Positions 1-6,581 are shown, counted from the stretch's first letter. The stretch: 12,032 nt of DNA from DATKZB01 sp035528235 (GCA_035528235.1 DATKZB010000311.1:1-12032), one strand, 5' to 3'. Numbers and translations: made by a program. Notes: generated by a model not told the origin, from the letters alone.

Positions 1-817
1 GCGGGCTGTCGGGCGGCTTGCCGGCTTCCTTCAGGCGGACCATGCGGTCGAAGTTGGCCTTGTCGCGGTCCTTGACCTTGTCGACGACGATGCGGAACTC
101 CAGCAGGCCCGCCTGCCGCACCAGACGCTTGACACGCATCACGTCCTGCTGCGTGCCCAGGGCCGTGGCCACCAGGCTTTCCCACGCCGCAACGTCATCC
201 GGCTTGTCCGGCGCGACGGCCACCAGCACGTCGGCGGTCTCCCACCGCTCGTCGGCGCGGTCGAGACCCACGACGGCCACCGACGCGCGCTTCTCGGCCT
301 TCAGTTGCCGCACGGTCTGGGCGAGGCGGTTCCGGATGTCGTCGATGTACATCGGCGGCCTCATGCGGACCTTCAGCCGCGTCCCCGCCAGGAACTCGGC
401 CGAGGCCGACGTCAGCTGGTCGGCCACGAGCGTCTGGCCCTGCCTCACCGCCCGGGCCTTGGCGGCATCCAGAATCTTGCTCGTCACGGCCTCGCTCTCG
501 GTCCGGACACGCGTCTGCCGGCCGGGCAGGACGATCTCGATGCGGCTCTGACCGATGGCCCGGACGGCGTACCCGCGGGTGCCCTGGGGGTCGATACGGC
601 CCATGATGACCCGCTTGGCGGCCCGGGCGTCGGGCGGCGCGGCCCCCTCGCTCGCCGGGCGCAACTCGTAGATCAGGCTCGTCCCGCCCTCCAGGTCGAT
701 ACCCAGGCGGAACAGGTCTCTCAGGTCGGCCTGCGGGTCCAACAGAATCCCGTACAGCGGCCACCCGATGACCATCACGATGAAGGTCAGACTTACCCAG
801 TAAACCCATCGACTCAT
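1..817 (-). CDS. secD: Protein translocase subunit SecD, N-terminal part (gene runs off the left edge)
   Basis: SecD is a membrane subunit of the SecDF complex, which assists Sec-dependent protein export using the proton gradient. About 272 residues are visible. The ATG at 817 has a GAGG ribosome-binding site five bases upstream. Residues 5-24 form the first membrane segment, with few charges. The family signature LGIDLEGGTSLIYEL follows at about 38-52, then the IDPQGT block (75-80) and RIEIVLPG (92-99) of the first periplasmic domain. LLEFRIV near residue 230 is also typical of SecD. The rest of the periplasmic domain and the remaining membrane segments lie outside the window. It follows yajC and tgt on the same strand, the usual tgt-yajC-secD(-secF) order, so secF probably comes next. 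Whether SecD is fused to SecF cannot be seen. Confidence 0.95.
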   Translation of the reverse strand, partial: MSRWVYWVSLTFIVMVIGWPLYGILLDPQADLRDLFRLGIDLEGGTSLIYELRPASEGAAPPDARAAKRVIMGRIDPQGTRGYAVRAIGQSRIEIVLPGRQTRVRTESEAVTSKILDAAKARAVRQGQTLVADQLTSASAEFLAGTRLKVRMRPPMYIDDIRNRLAQTVRQLKAEKRASVAVVGLDRADERWETADVLVAVAPDKPDDVAAWESLVATALGTQQDVMRVKRLVRQAGLLEFRIVVDKVKDRDKANFDRMVRLKEAGKPPDSP

Positions 818-842
818 TGCGGCCTCGTTTCCGTCCTATGGC

Positions 843-890
843 ATCAACCGCGATCACCGACGGGCCGCCGGGCCCGCCGCGACGGTTGAT
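843..890 (-). promoter_or_regulatory. Stem-loop in the yajC-secD gap
   Basis: Outer arms ATCAACCG (843-850) and CGGTTGAT (883-890) are exact inverted repeats. Inside them CGGGCC (861-866) and GGCCCG (871-876) pair around a GCCG loop. The internal segments between the two stems pair poorly. The structure ends about 25 bases before the secD start and leaves its ribosome-binding site free. It could be an mRNA processing or stability element, or attenuate between the two genes. There is no T-run on the minus strand, so it is not a standard terminator. Confidence 0.5.
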
Positions 891-953
891 TCTGTTACCC
901 GGGGATACATCGGCATCCGGCCCTCCATCGCGCCAGCGATGTCGGCCGGCGCG

Positions 954-1352
954 CTACTTCCTCTCGTCGTCGCCGAGTCTCTTCTCGCCGCCTTCCGCAT
1001 CGTCCAGTCCCACGACCTTGCTGATGGCGTCGCGCGACATGCGCAGGCGCACATCGGCCTTCTCGTCGACCTTGATGACGACCTCGTCCGCCGTGACGGA
1101 ACCCACGACGCCGTGGATGCCCCCGATGGTCAAGACGTGATCGTTCTTTCTGAGGTTCCCCAGCATCTCCTGGCGCTGTTTCTGCCGGTCCTTCTCCTTC
1201 TTGCGCTGGGGACGGATGAGCAGGAAGTAGAAGACCACGAAGATCAACCCCATGATGATGAACATGCCGTAGGGGTTGCTCGGAGGCGGGTCCCCGTCGG
1301 CCCCGCCCGGCGTGGCGCCGTTCTCTGCAGCGATGATCGCGTAGGTTCTCAC
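954..1352 (-). CDS. yajC: Sec translocon accessory protein YajC
   Basis: YajC is a small single-span inner-membrane protein that associates with SecDF. With the GTG start at 1352 the protein has 132 residues, close to family size. A short N-terminal segment rich in G and P (11-28) leads to one membrane helix at about 29-46. The characteristic RPQRKKEKD basic stretch follows at 48-56, then the small YajC core with the TIGGIHGVVG block (75-84) and a charged tail. The open frame continues upstream to a TTG at 1415. The GTG at 1352 is preferred because AAAGGA lies seven bases before it and the upstream residues resemble no YajC. It lies 75 bases after tgt and 136 before secD, fitting one transcript. 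Confidence 0.92.
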   Translation of the reverse strand: MRTYAIIAAENGATPGGADGDPPPSNPYGMFIIMGLIFVVFYFLLIRPQRKKEKDRQKQRQEMLGNLRKNDHVLTIGGIHGVVGSVTADEVVIKVDEKADVRLRMSRDAISKVVGLDDAEGGEKRLGDDERK

Positions 1353-1427
1353 AGCGCTGTCCTTTCCCGCAAAGACCCCGGCGCGCGGGCAGACCTCCCG
1401 CCCACGGCAGGCCAAAGACCCATACTT

Positions 1428-2552
1428 TTAATGTTTTCCGTAGTATCTGTCAAGTACGCCCTGGGCGCAAGCGTCGAATCGACCGTCGCCGATAGCCCCC
1501 CGCAGGCCCGCAAAGAGCCGCGTGTAGAAGCGCAAGTTGTGGATACTCAAGAGGATAGGACCCAGCATCTCGCCCGAGGCGAACAGGTGCCGGAGCGCCC
1601 CCCGGCTCCATCGGCGGCAGGCCGGGCAGTCGCAATCCTCTTCAATCGGCCGCCGGTCGGTCCGGAACGTCTCGTTCCGCAGGCGGATGAGCCCATCGGC
1701 CGTGTAGGCCGAGGCGTTGCGGCCGTTGCGGGTGGGCAGCACGCAGTCGAACAGGTCCACCCCCGCCCGGACCGACGCGATGACGTCGCGGACCTCGCCC
1801 ACCCCCATCAGGTATCGCGGCCGGTCGGCCGGCAACAGCGGGGCCGTCCACCCCACCACCGCCTTCAGGTGCTCGTGCCCTTCGCCCACGCTCACGCCGC
1901 CGATGGCGTAGCCGGGGAAGTCCATCGCCACCAGCCGCGCGGCACACTGCTCCCGCAGGTCTCGCTCGACGCCGCCCTGGACGATGGCCCACAAGGCCTG
2001 GTCGCCGCGACGATGGGCCCGGCGGCACCGCTCGGCCCAGGCCAGCGTCAGGCGGACGGCCTCCTCGACCTCGCCCCGCGGGCACGGATGCGGCGGGCAG
2101 ACGTCCAGCGCCATGATGACGTCGGCGCCCAGATCGTTCTGGACCGCCACGGCCGACTCGGGGGTGAGCGTCATCTGGGCCCCGTCGATGTGGCTGCGGA
2201 ACGCGACGCCCTCCTCCGTCACCCGCCGCAGCGGCGCCAGGCTGAAGACCTGGAAGCCGCCGCTGTCGGTCAGCACCGGGCCGTCCCAGGCCATCATGGC
2301 ATGGAGGCCGCCCAGGTCGCGGACCACCTCGGCCCCCGGCCTCAGCGCCAGGTGATACGTGTTCGCCAGGACCATCTGGACGCCGATCTCCCGCAGCGTC
2401 GCCGGCAGGACGCCCTTGACCGTGGCCTTGGTGCCCACGGGGATGAACGCCGGCGTTTCGACCGCGCCGTGCGGCGTATCCAGCCGGCCCAGGCGCGGGC
2501 CTCCTCCGCCCGAGGGCGACACGAGCGTCTCGAAATGGAATCCGTCGGCCAA
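1428..2552 (-). CDS. tgt: tRNA-guanine transglycosylase (queuine tRNA-ribosyltransferase)
   Basis: Bacterial Tgt swaps guanine 34 of tRNAs with GUN anticodons for preQ1, the base-exchange step of queuosine synthesis. The 374-residue product has normal family length. Visible motifs are LTDSGGFQVFS (94-104, Asp96 the general base), IVQGG (190-194), YAIGGVSVGE (215-224), and LFDCVLPTRNGRN (267-279) carrying the nucleophile Asp269. The zinc site is Cys307, Cys309, Cys312 and His338. The start must be TTG at 2552 or later: an in-frame TGA lies five codons upstream and no ATG fits the N-terminus, while AGGGGG lies six bases before the TTG. HFETL at residues 6-10 matches the family N-terminus. It is upstream of yajC-secD, as in many bacteria. 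Confidence 0.97.
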   Translation of the reverse strand: MADGFHFETLVSPSGGGGPRLGRLDTPHGAVETPAFIPVGTKATVKGVLPATLREIGVQMVLANTYHLALRPGAEVVRDLGGLHAMMAWDGPVLTDSGGFQVFSLAPLRRVTEEGVAFRSHIDGAQMTLTPESAVAVQNDLGADVIMALDVCPPHPCPRGEVEEAVRLTLAWAERCRRAHRRGDQALWAIVQGGVERDLREQCAARLVAMDFPGYAIGGVSVGEGHEHLKAVVGWTAPLLPADRPRYLMGVGEVRDVIASVRAGVDLFDCVLPTRNGRNASAYTADGLIRLRNETFRTDRRPIEEDCDCPACRRWSRGALRHLFASGEMLGPILLSIHNLRFYTRLFAGLRGAIGDGRFDACAQGVLDRYYGKH

Positions 2553-2601
2553 CCACCGCCCCCTTCAGCCACCCCCGCCAACCGCCCCTGTCATGCCTTG
2601 T

Positions 2602-2671
2602 GCATTTGGCATTTAGCATTTGGCATTTAGCATTTGTCATTCGTCATTAGGCATTCGTCATTCGTCATTGT
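2602..2671. repeat. Ten-unit heptamer tandem repeat between the SpoIID-domain gene and tgt
   Basis: Ten consecutive 7-base units follow the pattern (G/T)CATT(T/C/A)(G/A/T) on the plus strand. The left five are mostly GCATTTG or GCATTTA, the right five mostly TCATTCG. Read on the minus strand they give AATGAC/AATGCC-type units. The array fills most of the gap between the stop at 2676 and the tgt start at 2552 and is far more AT-rich than its surroundings. Three units equal seven codons, so it is open in some frames, but the translation is only a repeat. Comparable AATGACGA-like tracts occur between planctomycete genes, as I recall. I see no clear promoter in it. Confidence 0.85.
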
Positions 2672-2675
2672 TTCA

Positions 2676-3941
2676 TCAATAGGCCTTGACGAGGTCGACC
2701 TTCGGGTAATAGTAACGGATGATCTCCTCGCCGGTCTTGCCGTGGGCGGCCAGGTACCCGGCGCCCCACTGGCACATGCCGACGCCGTGGCCGTACCCGC
2801 GGCCGCCGGTCAGGGCGATGCGGTCGCCGCGATCCTCAATCTCGAACCAGGTGGACGGCACCTTGCCGGCCCCCATCAGGATGCGCCAGTACCCGGCGCG
2901 CAGGAGCACCGACTGTCCCGCGGCGTCGACGACGCGGATGCGCTGGGCCCGGCCGTCGCGGCTGGTCCGCTCGGCCACCTCGACGCGCCGGATGTCGCCC
3001 AGTTTCACCAGACTCGCCGACCCGCTTCGCCGCAGGGCGTCGCCGACCTGGCGCTTGGTCAGGACGACCTCGGGCCAGCGATACTTGGGCGAGCGGCCGC
3101 AATAGGTGCACGCGACGCCGCCGGCCAGCGGGACCGGCGTCCCGCCGCCGAACGCGCTTCCGGCCGACGCCGTCTCACCGCCGCACGTCGAGCTGTAGTA
3201 CGTCCGCAGCAGCACGGGCTTGCCGGCGGCGTCGCCGTACGCCGCCACGACGCCGCGGGTGGCGCTAACCGCCTCCCACGTCTTCGCCGTCTCGCGGTCC
3301 ATGCCGCCGTACACCTGGCTGGAGGTCGAATCGTACACGTCGAAGTCGTACCGGGTGCGGGTGTTGCGCGAGATGAGGGCGTAGGTGCGCGCGGCAATGC
3401 ACTGGGCCTTGAAGGCCTCGACGTGCCAGGACCCGGGCAACTCGCACGCCAGGACGCCGGCCAGGTACGCCTCCATCGGCAGGACGTTGACGAGCCGCAG
3501 GGCCGCCGGCCCGACCGGCGCCAGGCGCAGCCGGCCGCGGTAACGGCGGCCGCGCGACTGCTTGTCCACGGTCTGCGCGACCCGGACGGGGTCGTCGCTC
3601 GTGCCGACCAGTTCCGCCGGCCCTTTGATGGTGGCGACTGACCCAAAGACGATGGCGCCCTTCTCGACCGAGACGCGCGTCCAGTCGAGGTCCTTGCCGG
3701 AGGCGATCTCGCCGCTGCCGCCGACCAGTTGCCAGGGCCCCTTGACGGCCACGGCCACCGCCTCGACGTCGGTGCCCAGCCGGACGCGGACCAGCGGCAC
3801 GGCGGTCCCCATGGCGGGCACGCGCTTCGGCCGCTCGCACGCGCAACCGCTGAATGCGACGACCGCCACGGCCACCGTCAGGATGGTCCTGGCGAGAACG
3901 GATCGCCTGGCTCGGTCCGCGCGGGGCTTGGCCGTCGTCAC
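2676..3941 (-). CDS. SpoIID/LytB-domain lipoprotein (probable peptidoglycan-acting enzyme)
   Basis: The SpoIID fold is a lytic transglycosylase that cleaves glycan strands lacking stem peptides. Outside spore formers the proteins act in wall remodelling or as amidase enhancers. Of 421 residues, 1-18 are basic, 19-32 hydrophobic, and Cys33 follows FSG, giving a near-consensus lipobox and a likely lipid anchor. The core begins near 150: PMEAYLAGVLACELP carries the expected catalytic glutamate, Glu167, followed by EAFKAQCIAARTYAL (175-189). SQVYGG (208-213), STCGGET (251-257), a CTYC pair (278-281) and GRGYGHGVGMCQWGA (380-394) complete the family pattern. The start is GTG at 3941 with GGAGG six bases upstream, overlapping the queH stop as GTGA, so translation is probably coupled. 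Its link to queuosine genes looks positional only. Confidence 0.88.
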   Translation of the reverse strand: MTTAKPRADRARRSVLARTILTVAVAVVAFSGCACERPKRVPAMGTAVPLVRVRLGTDVEAVAVAVKGPWQLVGGSGEIASGKDLDWTRVSVEKGAIVFGSVATIKGPAELVGTSDDPVRVAQTVDKQSRGRRYRGRLRLAPVGPAALRLVNVLPMEAYLAGVLACELPGSWHVEAFKAQCIAARTYALISRNTRTRYDFDVYDSTSSQVYGGMDRETAKTWEAVSATRGVVAAYGDAAGKPVLLRTYYSSTCGGETASAGSAFGGGTPVPLAGGVACTYCGRSPKYRWPEVVLTKRQVGDALRRSGSASLVKLGDIRRVEVAERTSRDGRAQRIRVVDAAGQSVLLRAGYWRILMGAGKVPSTWFEIEDRGDRIALTGGRGYGHGVGMCQWGAGYLAAHGKTGEEIIRYYYPKVDLVKAY

Positions 3942-4558
3942 GCGTCACCTCCCCCGTTGCCGGGTTCGCCCTGGGCGCCGCCGCGGTACAGGTGCAGGCG
4001 GGTCGGCGCGAACCGTTCTTCCTCGCTGAACAGGCACCCGCAATACTGCTGCCGGTACAGGCTGCGGCGTTTGGCCTCCTCGTGGCCACGCTCGGCCAGG
4101 GGACGCCAGTCCTCGTAGTGGAACGCCACGCCCCGGGCGGCCGCCTCGTCCTGGCCGACGGCACGCACGGCGTCGTGGTCCTGGTGGACGCTCGCCAGGA
4201 GCGTCGTCGTGACGGCCGCGAAATCCCGCTCGGCCGCCATGCGGGCCGTCTCGCCCAACCGCAGACGGTAACACGCCAGACACCGGTCGGGCCGGTCCCA
4301 CGGCACGGCGCCCAGCCACTGCTTGGGGTCGTACCGCATGTCGACCAGGACCTGGAGGCCCTCGTGGTCGGCCAGGGTCTGGACGCTCTTGGCGCGGCGT
4401 CGGAACTCGATGAGCGGCTGGATGTTGGGGTTGTGAAAGTACAGGGTGAAGGGGGCCAGCCGGCGCAGCGGCTCAAGAATGGCCGCCACGCACTCGCCGC
4501 AACAGACGTGGACCAGCAGGGGCGTGCTCAACGTTCGCTCGTCCGGTGCTCCAGTCAA
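3938..4558 (-). CDS. queH: Epoxyqueuosine reductase QueH (former DUF208 family)
   Basis: QueH carries out the last step of queuosine synthesis, reducing epoxyqueuosine to queuosine in tRNA, and replaces the unrelated cobalamin enzyme QueG. The 206-residue protein shows the family's cysteine pattern: HVCCGEC (17-23), RCLACYRLRL (92-101) and YCGCLFSEEER (172-182). FHNPNIQPLIEFRRR (41-55) is also typical. These cysteines bind the iron-sulfur cluster and second metal site in studied homologues. No ATG lies near the N-terminus. TTG at 4558 and TTG at 4531 are both possible and neither has a strong ribosome-binding site. The last residues, rich in glycine, end at a TGA that overlaps the next gene by four bases. 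tgt lies two genes downstream in the same pathway. Confidence 0.93.
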   Translation of the reverse strand: MTGAPDERTLSTPLLVHVCCGECVAAILEPLRRLAPFTLYFHNPNIQPLIEFRRRAKSVQTLADHEGLQVLVDMRYDPKQWLGAVPWDRPDRCLACYRLRLGETARMAAERDFAAVTTTLLASVHQDHDAVRAVGQDEAAARGVAFHYEDWRPLAERGHEEAKRRSLYRQQYCGCLFSEEERFAPTRLHLYRGGAQGEPGNGGGDA

Positions 4559-4589
4559 GGGATCCGGCGACGGTTAAGCATGGCGCGCC

Positions 4590-4680
4590 GTCGTTTAGCC
4601 GCGGCCGGTACGGCCGCGAGTAGCGGCGAGGGAGGCCCGACGCCCACGCCCCGTCGCCGTACCGGCGACGGCTAAACGAC
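4590..4680. repeat. Pair of inverted REP-like hairpin units
   Basis: The arms 4590-4613 and 4657-4680 are inverted repeats matching at 22 of 24 bases. Each arm is also the front half of its own hairpin. On the plus strand a GTTTAGC head (4593-4599) precedes CGCGGCCG-GTA-CGGCCGCG (4600-4618). On the minus strand the same head (4677-4671) precedes CGTCGCCG-GTA-CGGCGACG (4670-4652). Head and loop are identical while both stem strands change together. A partial copy of the stem and head lies at 4564-4579. The pair fills the gap between the TPR/alpha-CTD gene and queH. As one large structure it could slow transcription, but no T-run is present. Confidence 0.75.
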
Positions 4681-4711
4681 CCGAGCCCAGCCGCCGGCCG
4701 GCGCCGGCCGC

Positions 4712-5686
4712 TCAGCCGCCCAGGGCCAGGCCATAACGGTTAAGGACCTGCTTGATCTCGTTGAGCGACGTCTCGCCGAAGTTCTTGCAGGCGAGGAGTT
4801 TTTCCTCGGTCAGGTTCATCAGGTCGCCGAGGGTGGCGATGCCAAGGCGTTCGAGTGCCTTGCGGCTGCGGGCGCTGAGTTCCAGGTCGGCCACGGCCAC
4901 GGCGTCGCCGCTGGACCGCGCGGCCACCGACGGCATCACGAGGGACGCGGCGGGCGACGGGATGAGGCGCTGGCCTTGGCCCTCGACGGTCATGCCCAGG
5001 GACAGGTTCTTCGAGGCGAGCATGTCCTTGATTTCCTGGAGGCTCGTCTCGCCGAAGTTCTTGTACGAGAGCAGTTCCGGCTCGGTGTGCTGGATGAGGT
5101 CGCCGAGGTTGCGGATGTTCATTTTGCGGAGGCAGTTGCGGCTGCGGACGCTGAGTTCGAAGTCGGTGACGGGGATCTCCAGAACCTGATTCCGCTTGTC
5201 GCGTCGGCGTTCGCTCTCCTCGTCGTAGAACATCGTGTGGGAGGCCTTGGCGTCGGCCAGGAAGAGCCGGGCCCGCTGGTGGTTCGGCCTGGCCTTGAGG
5301 ACGCGGGCGAAGCACTCGATGGCCTCGTCGTAGCGGCTGGCGTCTTCGTAGAGCACGCCCAGGTTGATGAGCGCCCCTTCGTGCACGGGCGGCTGCTGGA
5401 TGCACTGCTTGTAGTAGTCGATGGCCAGGTTCTCTTCGCCCCGCAGGTCGTACAGGTACGCCAGGCGGAAGAGCGTGGGCCGATGGGCTGGCTCCAGTTG
5501 CAGCGCCCGCTCGTAGGCGTCGAGGGCGTCTTCGTAGCGGCCCTGGGTCTCGCGGACCCATCCCAGGTGATAATGGTACGCGGCCGTCCCGGTCTCTTCC
5601 GGCGGGGTCTCGCCGAGCAGCCTCTCGGCCTCGTCGCTATGCCCCTGGACGCACGCCTTCTCGATCTCGCTCATGCTTTTGGCCAC
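4712..5686 (-). CDS. TPR protein with two RNA polymerase alpha C-terminal domains
   Basis: The 324-residue product is not RpoA. It lacks the alpha N-terminal dimerization domain and instead carries three TPR-like repeats (about 35-68, 69-100, 103-136), a charged linker, and two alpha-CTD-like modules (about 174-230 and 266-322) joined by a low-complexity linker. The first module keeps the residues matching E. coli Arg265, Asn268 and Cys269 (Arg181, Asn184, Cys185). The second keeps the arginine (Arg273) but has Lys276 and Ala277. Both have NFGETSL where E. coli has NLGKKSL, so the Lys298 DNA contact becomes threonine. GTG at 5686 is chosen because GGAGG lies seven bases upstream; an in-frame ATG follows at codon 5. 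A role binding DNA or polymerase regulators is inference. Similar proteins occur in planctomycetes, to my knowledge without assigned function. Confidence 0.85.
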   Translation of the reverse strand: MAKSMSEIEKACVQGHSDEAERLLGETPPEETGTAAYHYHLGWVRETQGRYEDALDAYERALQLEPAHRPTLFRLAYLYDLRGEENLAIDYYKQCIQQPPVHEGALINLGVLYEDASRYDEAIECFARVLKARPNHQRARLFLADAKASHTMFYDEESERRRDKRNQVLEIPVTDFELSVRSRNCLRKMNIRNLGDLIQHTEPELLSYKNFGETSLQEIKDMLASKNLSLGMTVEGQGQRLIPSPAASLVMPSVAARSSGDAVAVADLELSARSRKALERLGIATLGDLMNLTEEKLLACKNFGETSLNEIKQVLNRYGLALGG

Positions 5687-5750
5687 GGCCTCACCTCCGC
5701 CCAACCGGTCTCGATAGGCAGCCGACAGCCCGGCCGCCGAAGAACGGCGT

Positions 5751-5778
5751 ATTCTATCACAACATGCGCCACATGCAA
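5751..5778 (-). promoter_or_regulatory. Candidate sigma70-type promoter of the TPR/alpha-CTD gene
   Basis: On the minus strand TTGCAT (5778-5773) and TAGAAT (5756-5751) are 16 bases apart. The -10 box is preceded by TGTGA, giving an extended TGA-TAGAAT element. The -35 box matches consensus at only three positions. A start near 5743 would leave a leader of roughly 55 bases before the GTG. It may also serve the downstream genes. Confidence 0.5.
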
Positions 5779-5833
5779 CCCCTCTTGCGGCCGACTCGTC
5801 CGGGAATAGACAAGCCCACGGCACCCCGTTCGC

Positions 5834-5955
5834 CGCGGGGCTTGCCCCGCGAAGGGGTTGCTTCACGCGAGGGGGCGGTTAGCCGCGGGGCTTGCCCCGC
5901 GAAGGGGCTGCGAGGGGGCTGCGAGGGGGCGGTTAGCCGCGGGGCTTGCCCCGCG
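5834..5955. repeat. Three copies of an 18-base GC palindrome, two with a GTTAGC head
   Basis: CGCGGGGCTTGCCCCGCG occurs exactly three times, at 5834-5851, 5884-5901 and 5938-5955. Each folds into an 8-base-pair stem around TT. Copies two and three are 54 bases apart and both follow GGGGGCG plus GTTAGC (5878-5883 and 5932-5937); copy one lacks the head. Between copies two and three lies a direct repeat of GCGAGGGGGC. An open minus-strand frame crosses the region, but its translation only repeats phrases such as AGQAPRLTAPS, so I do not treat it as a gene. This is best described as a REP-like cluster. Confidence 0.8.
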
Positions 5956-6289
5956 CGGCTGGTCTGACCCCCACCATCATACACTTTGAGAAAACGCCCT
6001 ACCGCCGGGAGGCCGAAAATGGCCCTTTGGGCCAGCCCAAACCCCGTTTTCAGCGCGCCAGGACCGATTTGCCTCCGTCTTGGTAAGATAGGCAAGGGGA
6101 AACGCGCGGTTTTTGATCGCTTTTTTCGATTTTTGATTCGAACGCGCCGGAACCGGTCGTTTCGCGCGCCGTTTTGAGCGTAAATGGAGAGCCGCCGATA
6201 TATACTATAAGCCCGATTGCAGCCGGACGACACGGTGATTTGCTGGCAGTCGGCGGGGGATTTGCTCTAATGCCCCCAGGCGATGGGTT
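5956..6289. other. Gene-free spacer with an AT-rich patch
   Basis: No convincing coding region is seen. Short frames on both strands have no ribosome-binding site and odd composition, rich in basic residues or proline. A small hairpin GGCCC-TTT-GGGCC lies at 6021-6033. T-rich runs occur at 6110-6140, and a TATACTATAA stretch at 6201-6210 resembles a -10 element, but neither strand has a matching -35 at normal spacing. The block could be an old repeat, an unrecognised small RNA or a decayed gene. Confidence 0.4.
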
Positions 6290-6308
6290 CCCCGGGCAGT
6301 GCCCGGGG
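6290..6308. repeat. GC hairpin
   Basis: CCCCGGGCA (6290-6298) and TGCCCGGGG (6300-6308) are exact inverted repeats around a single G, practically an 8-base-pair stem with a three-base loop. It is followed by a GCTTGCC element like the loop region of the other palindromes but has no GTTAGC head. Confidence 0.55.
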
Positions 6309-6373
6309 CTTGCCTCGCCGGGCGAATATCCCCCGGCGCCGCACGTCCTGCGGCAGATGCTTGGGGGGTAGTT

Positions 6374-6393
6374 GGCCGCGGCGCGCCGCGGCC
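6374..6393. other. 20-base perfect palindrome downstream of tRNA-Cys
   Basis: GGCCGCGGCGCGCCGCGGCC is exactly self-complementary. It lies 25 bases beyond the CCA end of the tRNA-Cys gene in that gene's direction, where a terminator would be expected. The sequence after it on the minus strand is AACTACCCCCC rather than a T-run, so intrinsic termination is doubtful. It may instead be another repeat element. Confidence 0.4.
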
Positions 6394-6417
6394 TACCGGC
6401 TCGGCGGGGAAAGAAGT

Positions 6418-6497
6418 TGGAGGCGGCGGCGGGATTCGAACCCGCGAAATATGCCGGTTTTGCAAACCGGTGCCTTGAACCACTTGGCTACGCCGCC
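6418..6497 (-). tRNA. tRNA-Cys (anticodon GCA), CCA encoded
   Basis: A complete cloverleaf reads on the minus strand. The acceptor stem is GGCGGCG (6497-6491) with CGCCGCC (6428-6422). The D stem is GCC/GGC, the anticodon stem CCGGT/ACCGG with loop TTGCAAA giving anticodon GCA, and the T arm is GCGGG-TTCGAAT-CCCGC. The discriminator base is U, the known cysteinyl-tRNA synthetase identity base, and CCA follows directly in the DNA. The variable region, CATATTTC, has eight bases, longer than the usual four or five. A good promoter lies about 50 bases upstream, and no other tRNA is seen next to it. Confidence 0.96.
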
Positions 6498-6551
6498 CTC
6501 GGGGTCTCGCGGCCCTCGCCCCGGGCGGGACGGCGGGCCGCAAGTCGTGGC

Positions 6552-6581
6552 ATTCTAGCCGCACACTGCCGAAACCGTCAA
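6552..6581 (-). promoter_or_regulatory. Promoter of the tRNA-Cys gene
   Basis: On the minus strand TTGACG (6581-6576) and TAGAAT (6557-6552) are 18 bases apart, each matching consensus at five of six positions. Transcription would start near 6545, about 48 bases before the mature 5' end of the tRNA, leaving a leader for RNase P to remove. Confidence 0.75.

Noticed and set aside
939..2630. 563-codon plus-strand frame
   Set aside because: It is antisense to yajC and tgt, whose protein families are unmistakable. Its translation is a low-complexity shadow of GC-rich codons.
2634..3641. 335-codon plus-strand frame
   Set aside because: It is antisense to the SpoIID-domain gene and shows no protein motif.
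3265..4476. 403-codon minus-strand frame
   Set aside because: It is a frame-shifted shadow of queH and the SpoIID-domain gene, rich in R, P and A.
4590..4680. Intrinsic terminator between the TPR/alpha-CTD gene and queH
   Set aside because: The stem is strong but no T-run follows on the minus strand, and the arms resolve better as two separate REP-like units. Partial termination remains possible.
5757..6233. 158-codon minus-strand frame through the palindrome cluster
   Set aside because: Its translation mainly repeats the palindromes (AGQAPRLTAPS-type phrases) and it has no ribosome-binding site.
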